A stretch of DNA of 64,000 nt from the NCBI RefSeq assembly GCF_021018745.1, contig NZ_CP063845.1:3100001-3164000 (forward strand). Reading direction: 5' to 3'. Origin of the DNA: Gloeobacter morelensis MG652769. GTDB taxonomy: Bacteria > Cyanobacteriota > Cyanobacteriia > Gloeobacterales > Gloeobacteraceae. This document shows positions 63,284-64,000 of the stretch, piece after piece (the first letter of the stretch is position 1; each line of letters opens with the position of its first letter). A program made the translations under genes and the position numbers. The notes below the pieces were generated by a model. It was not told where the DNA came from and did no database searches. It was given only the letters and a program-made list of their open reading frames with translations.

Positions 63284-63445
63284 CTAGCAATACACCAAAA
63301 TGCTACCGCAGATCATCGAGGCGTCCAGGTGCAAGAAGTTAAGCGCGCCGGTCTTCGCCCCATGCTCGGCCAGCAGCAAGGCGCTTGCTCTCCCGATGCC
63401 CAAAGCTGCGCCGGTGATAAGCGCTACTTTCCCTGCCAGTTGCAT
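63284..63445 (-). pseudogene. N-terminal fragment of a short-chain dehydrogenase
   Basis: From the ATG at 63445, with AGGA upstream, the minus strand encodes MQLAGKVALITGAALGIGRA then SALLLAEHGAKTGALNF. The first 30 residues are a clear SDR Rossmann start. After KTG the sequence loses the fold and ends at residue 53, where a normal SDR has about 250. It is upstream of vapBC and looks like a relic left by deletion. Confidence 0.65.
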
Positions 63446-63623
63446 CGATCCTGCCGGTCGGTTTTCCCTCCACTATGTCAGGAAAACAACACACTGCGGT
63501 GAAGAGATCCTCGATACAAAGCGATCCCCTGTCGGCGAATTTGACAGAGCTTGAATTTGTGCAATGGATCAACCATTTTCCAGTAAAGTGTCACTCAACC
63601 CCTTACCTCGCAGTCGAAGGTCC

Positions 63624-64000
63624 ATGCCGCCATCGCATCCCCCGAAAAGGCAAGACGTTCTGAGCGTATTTTCAACTTTTTTAGATATTTCTCCCGAAGC
63701 CGCCGCTTTGTGGGTACCGGACCACCGGTTGCGCCGCAGTGCCCAAATACTGCTGGCCGGAGATGTGACGGGGCGCGCGGGTGCCGACGGCCGCGCGCGC
63801 GGTTTGCTTTCCCAGTGGCAGCGGCAGCCTTGTCCGGGACTGGCGCGCCTGCATCTGATCGCCTACCTGCAAGAATCGTGCTACTGGGCGGCCTGGAAAG
63901 TCTGCGAAAATCGACCGGCGGCGCGCTCCCAGCTGACGGATTTGTTTCAGGCGGGAATTGTCAAAGTCGATGTCATCCTCACCAAGTTCAACGTCGAACT
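63624..64000 (+). CDS. Putative cyanobacterial sigma-factor-like protein, 3' end beyond window
   Basis: The frame opens at the ATG at 63624 and runs to the window end (125 residues visible). VLSVFSTFLDISPEAAALWV, HLIAYLQESCYWAAWKV and LTDLFQAGIVKVDVILTKFN resemble the N-terminal region of a cyanobacterial protein family annotated as sigma-70-related. The sigma-core regions would lie outside the window. The assignment is tentative. Confidence 0.5.
   Translation, partial: MPPSHPPKRQDVLSVFSTFLDISPEAAALWVPDHRLRRSAQILLAGDVTGRAGADGRARGLLSQWQRQPCPGLARLHLIAYLQESCYWAAWKVCENRPAARSQLTDLFQAGIVKVDVILTKFNVE

Overview
The window looks like chromosomal DNA of a GC-rich cyanobacterium, most likely Gloeobacter or a close relative. 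The evidence is gene content: dark-operative protochlorophyllide reductase genes (chlL, chlN), cyanobacterial NDH-1 subunits (ndhJ, ndhK, ndhH), ycf3 for photosystem I assembly, the yggS-sepF-proC cluster, and several cyanobacteria-specific small families. Genus assignment is an inference from recognition, not from a search.

Layout. Positions 1-3.7 kb hold small hypothetical genes, an RTX-repeat protein and a parvulin-type isomerase, followed by a sharp chimeric junction where two broken genes meet tail to tail. Positions 3.8-4.9 kb are a decayed stretch with a dispersed GC-rich hairpin repeat and transposon remnants. Positions 4.9-30.2 kb are mostly intact housekeeping genes: ndhJ/ndhK, gltX, an M15 peptidase, two tandem peroxiredoxins, ndhH, chlL-chlN, a lipid kinase, two amidohydrolases, a sulfotransferase/methyltransferase/sulfotransferase group, tRNA-Leu(CAG), a J-domain protein, dcd-bioD, fabG, a type II NADH dehydrogenase and a pentapeptide-repeat protein.

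Positions 30.3-36.2 kb are an insertion-sequence island. An IS3-family element (4-bp duplication) sits inside a copy of the dispersed repeat. An IS4-type element (9-bp duplication) and an ISL3 element (8-bp duplication) interrupt one gene, and the ISL3 element itself carries an IS256-type element (8-bp duplication). All four target duplications can be read directly. Three of the four transposase genes are frame-disrupted, two of them at short perfect palindromes.

Positions 36.4-64 kb return to housekeeping and accessory genes: a transglutaminase-like protein, a second M15 peptidase, trmL, a glycosyltransferase, wecB, yggS-sepF-proC, a complete IS200/IS605 element with tnpA and tnpB directly upstream of hisA, rsmG, a LexA-like repressor, ndk, tatA, a Rad52-type protein, an FG-GAP repeat protein, ycf3, serS, a MarR regulator, a HAD hydrolase, a hybrid histidine kinase, a thioredoxin-reductase-like flavoprotein without NADPH motifs, purM, a vapBC pair, and the start of a putative sigma-factor-like gene.

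The strongest leads are the dispersed repeat whose hairpin arms covary between copies, the short palindromes that break transposase genes, the nested IS island, the 3.68-kb chimeric junction, the TnpA with an altered HUH motif beside an intact TnpB, and the NADPH-motif-less reductase. No CRISPR array, prophage or classical defence operon was found.
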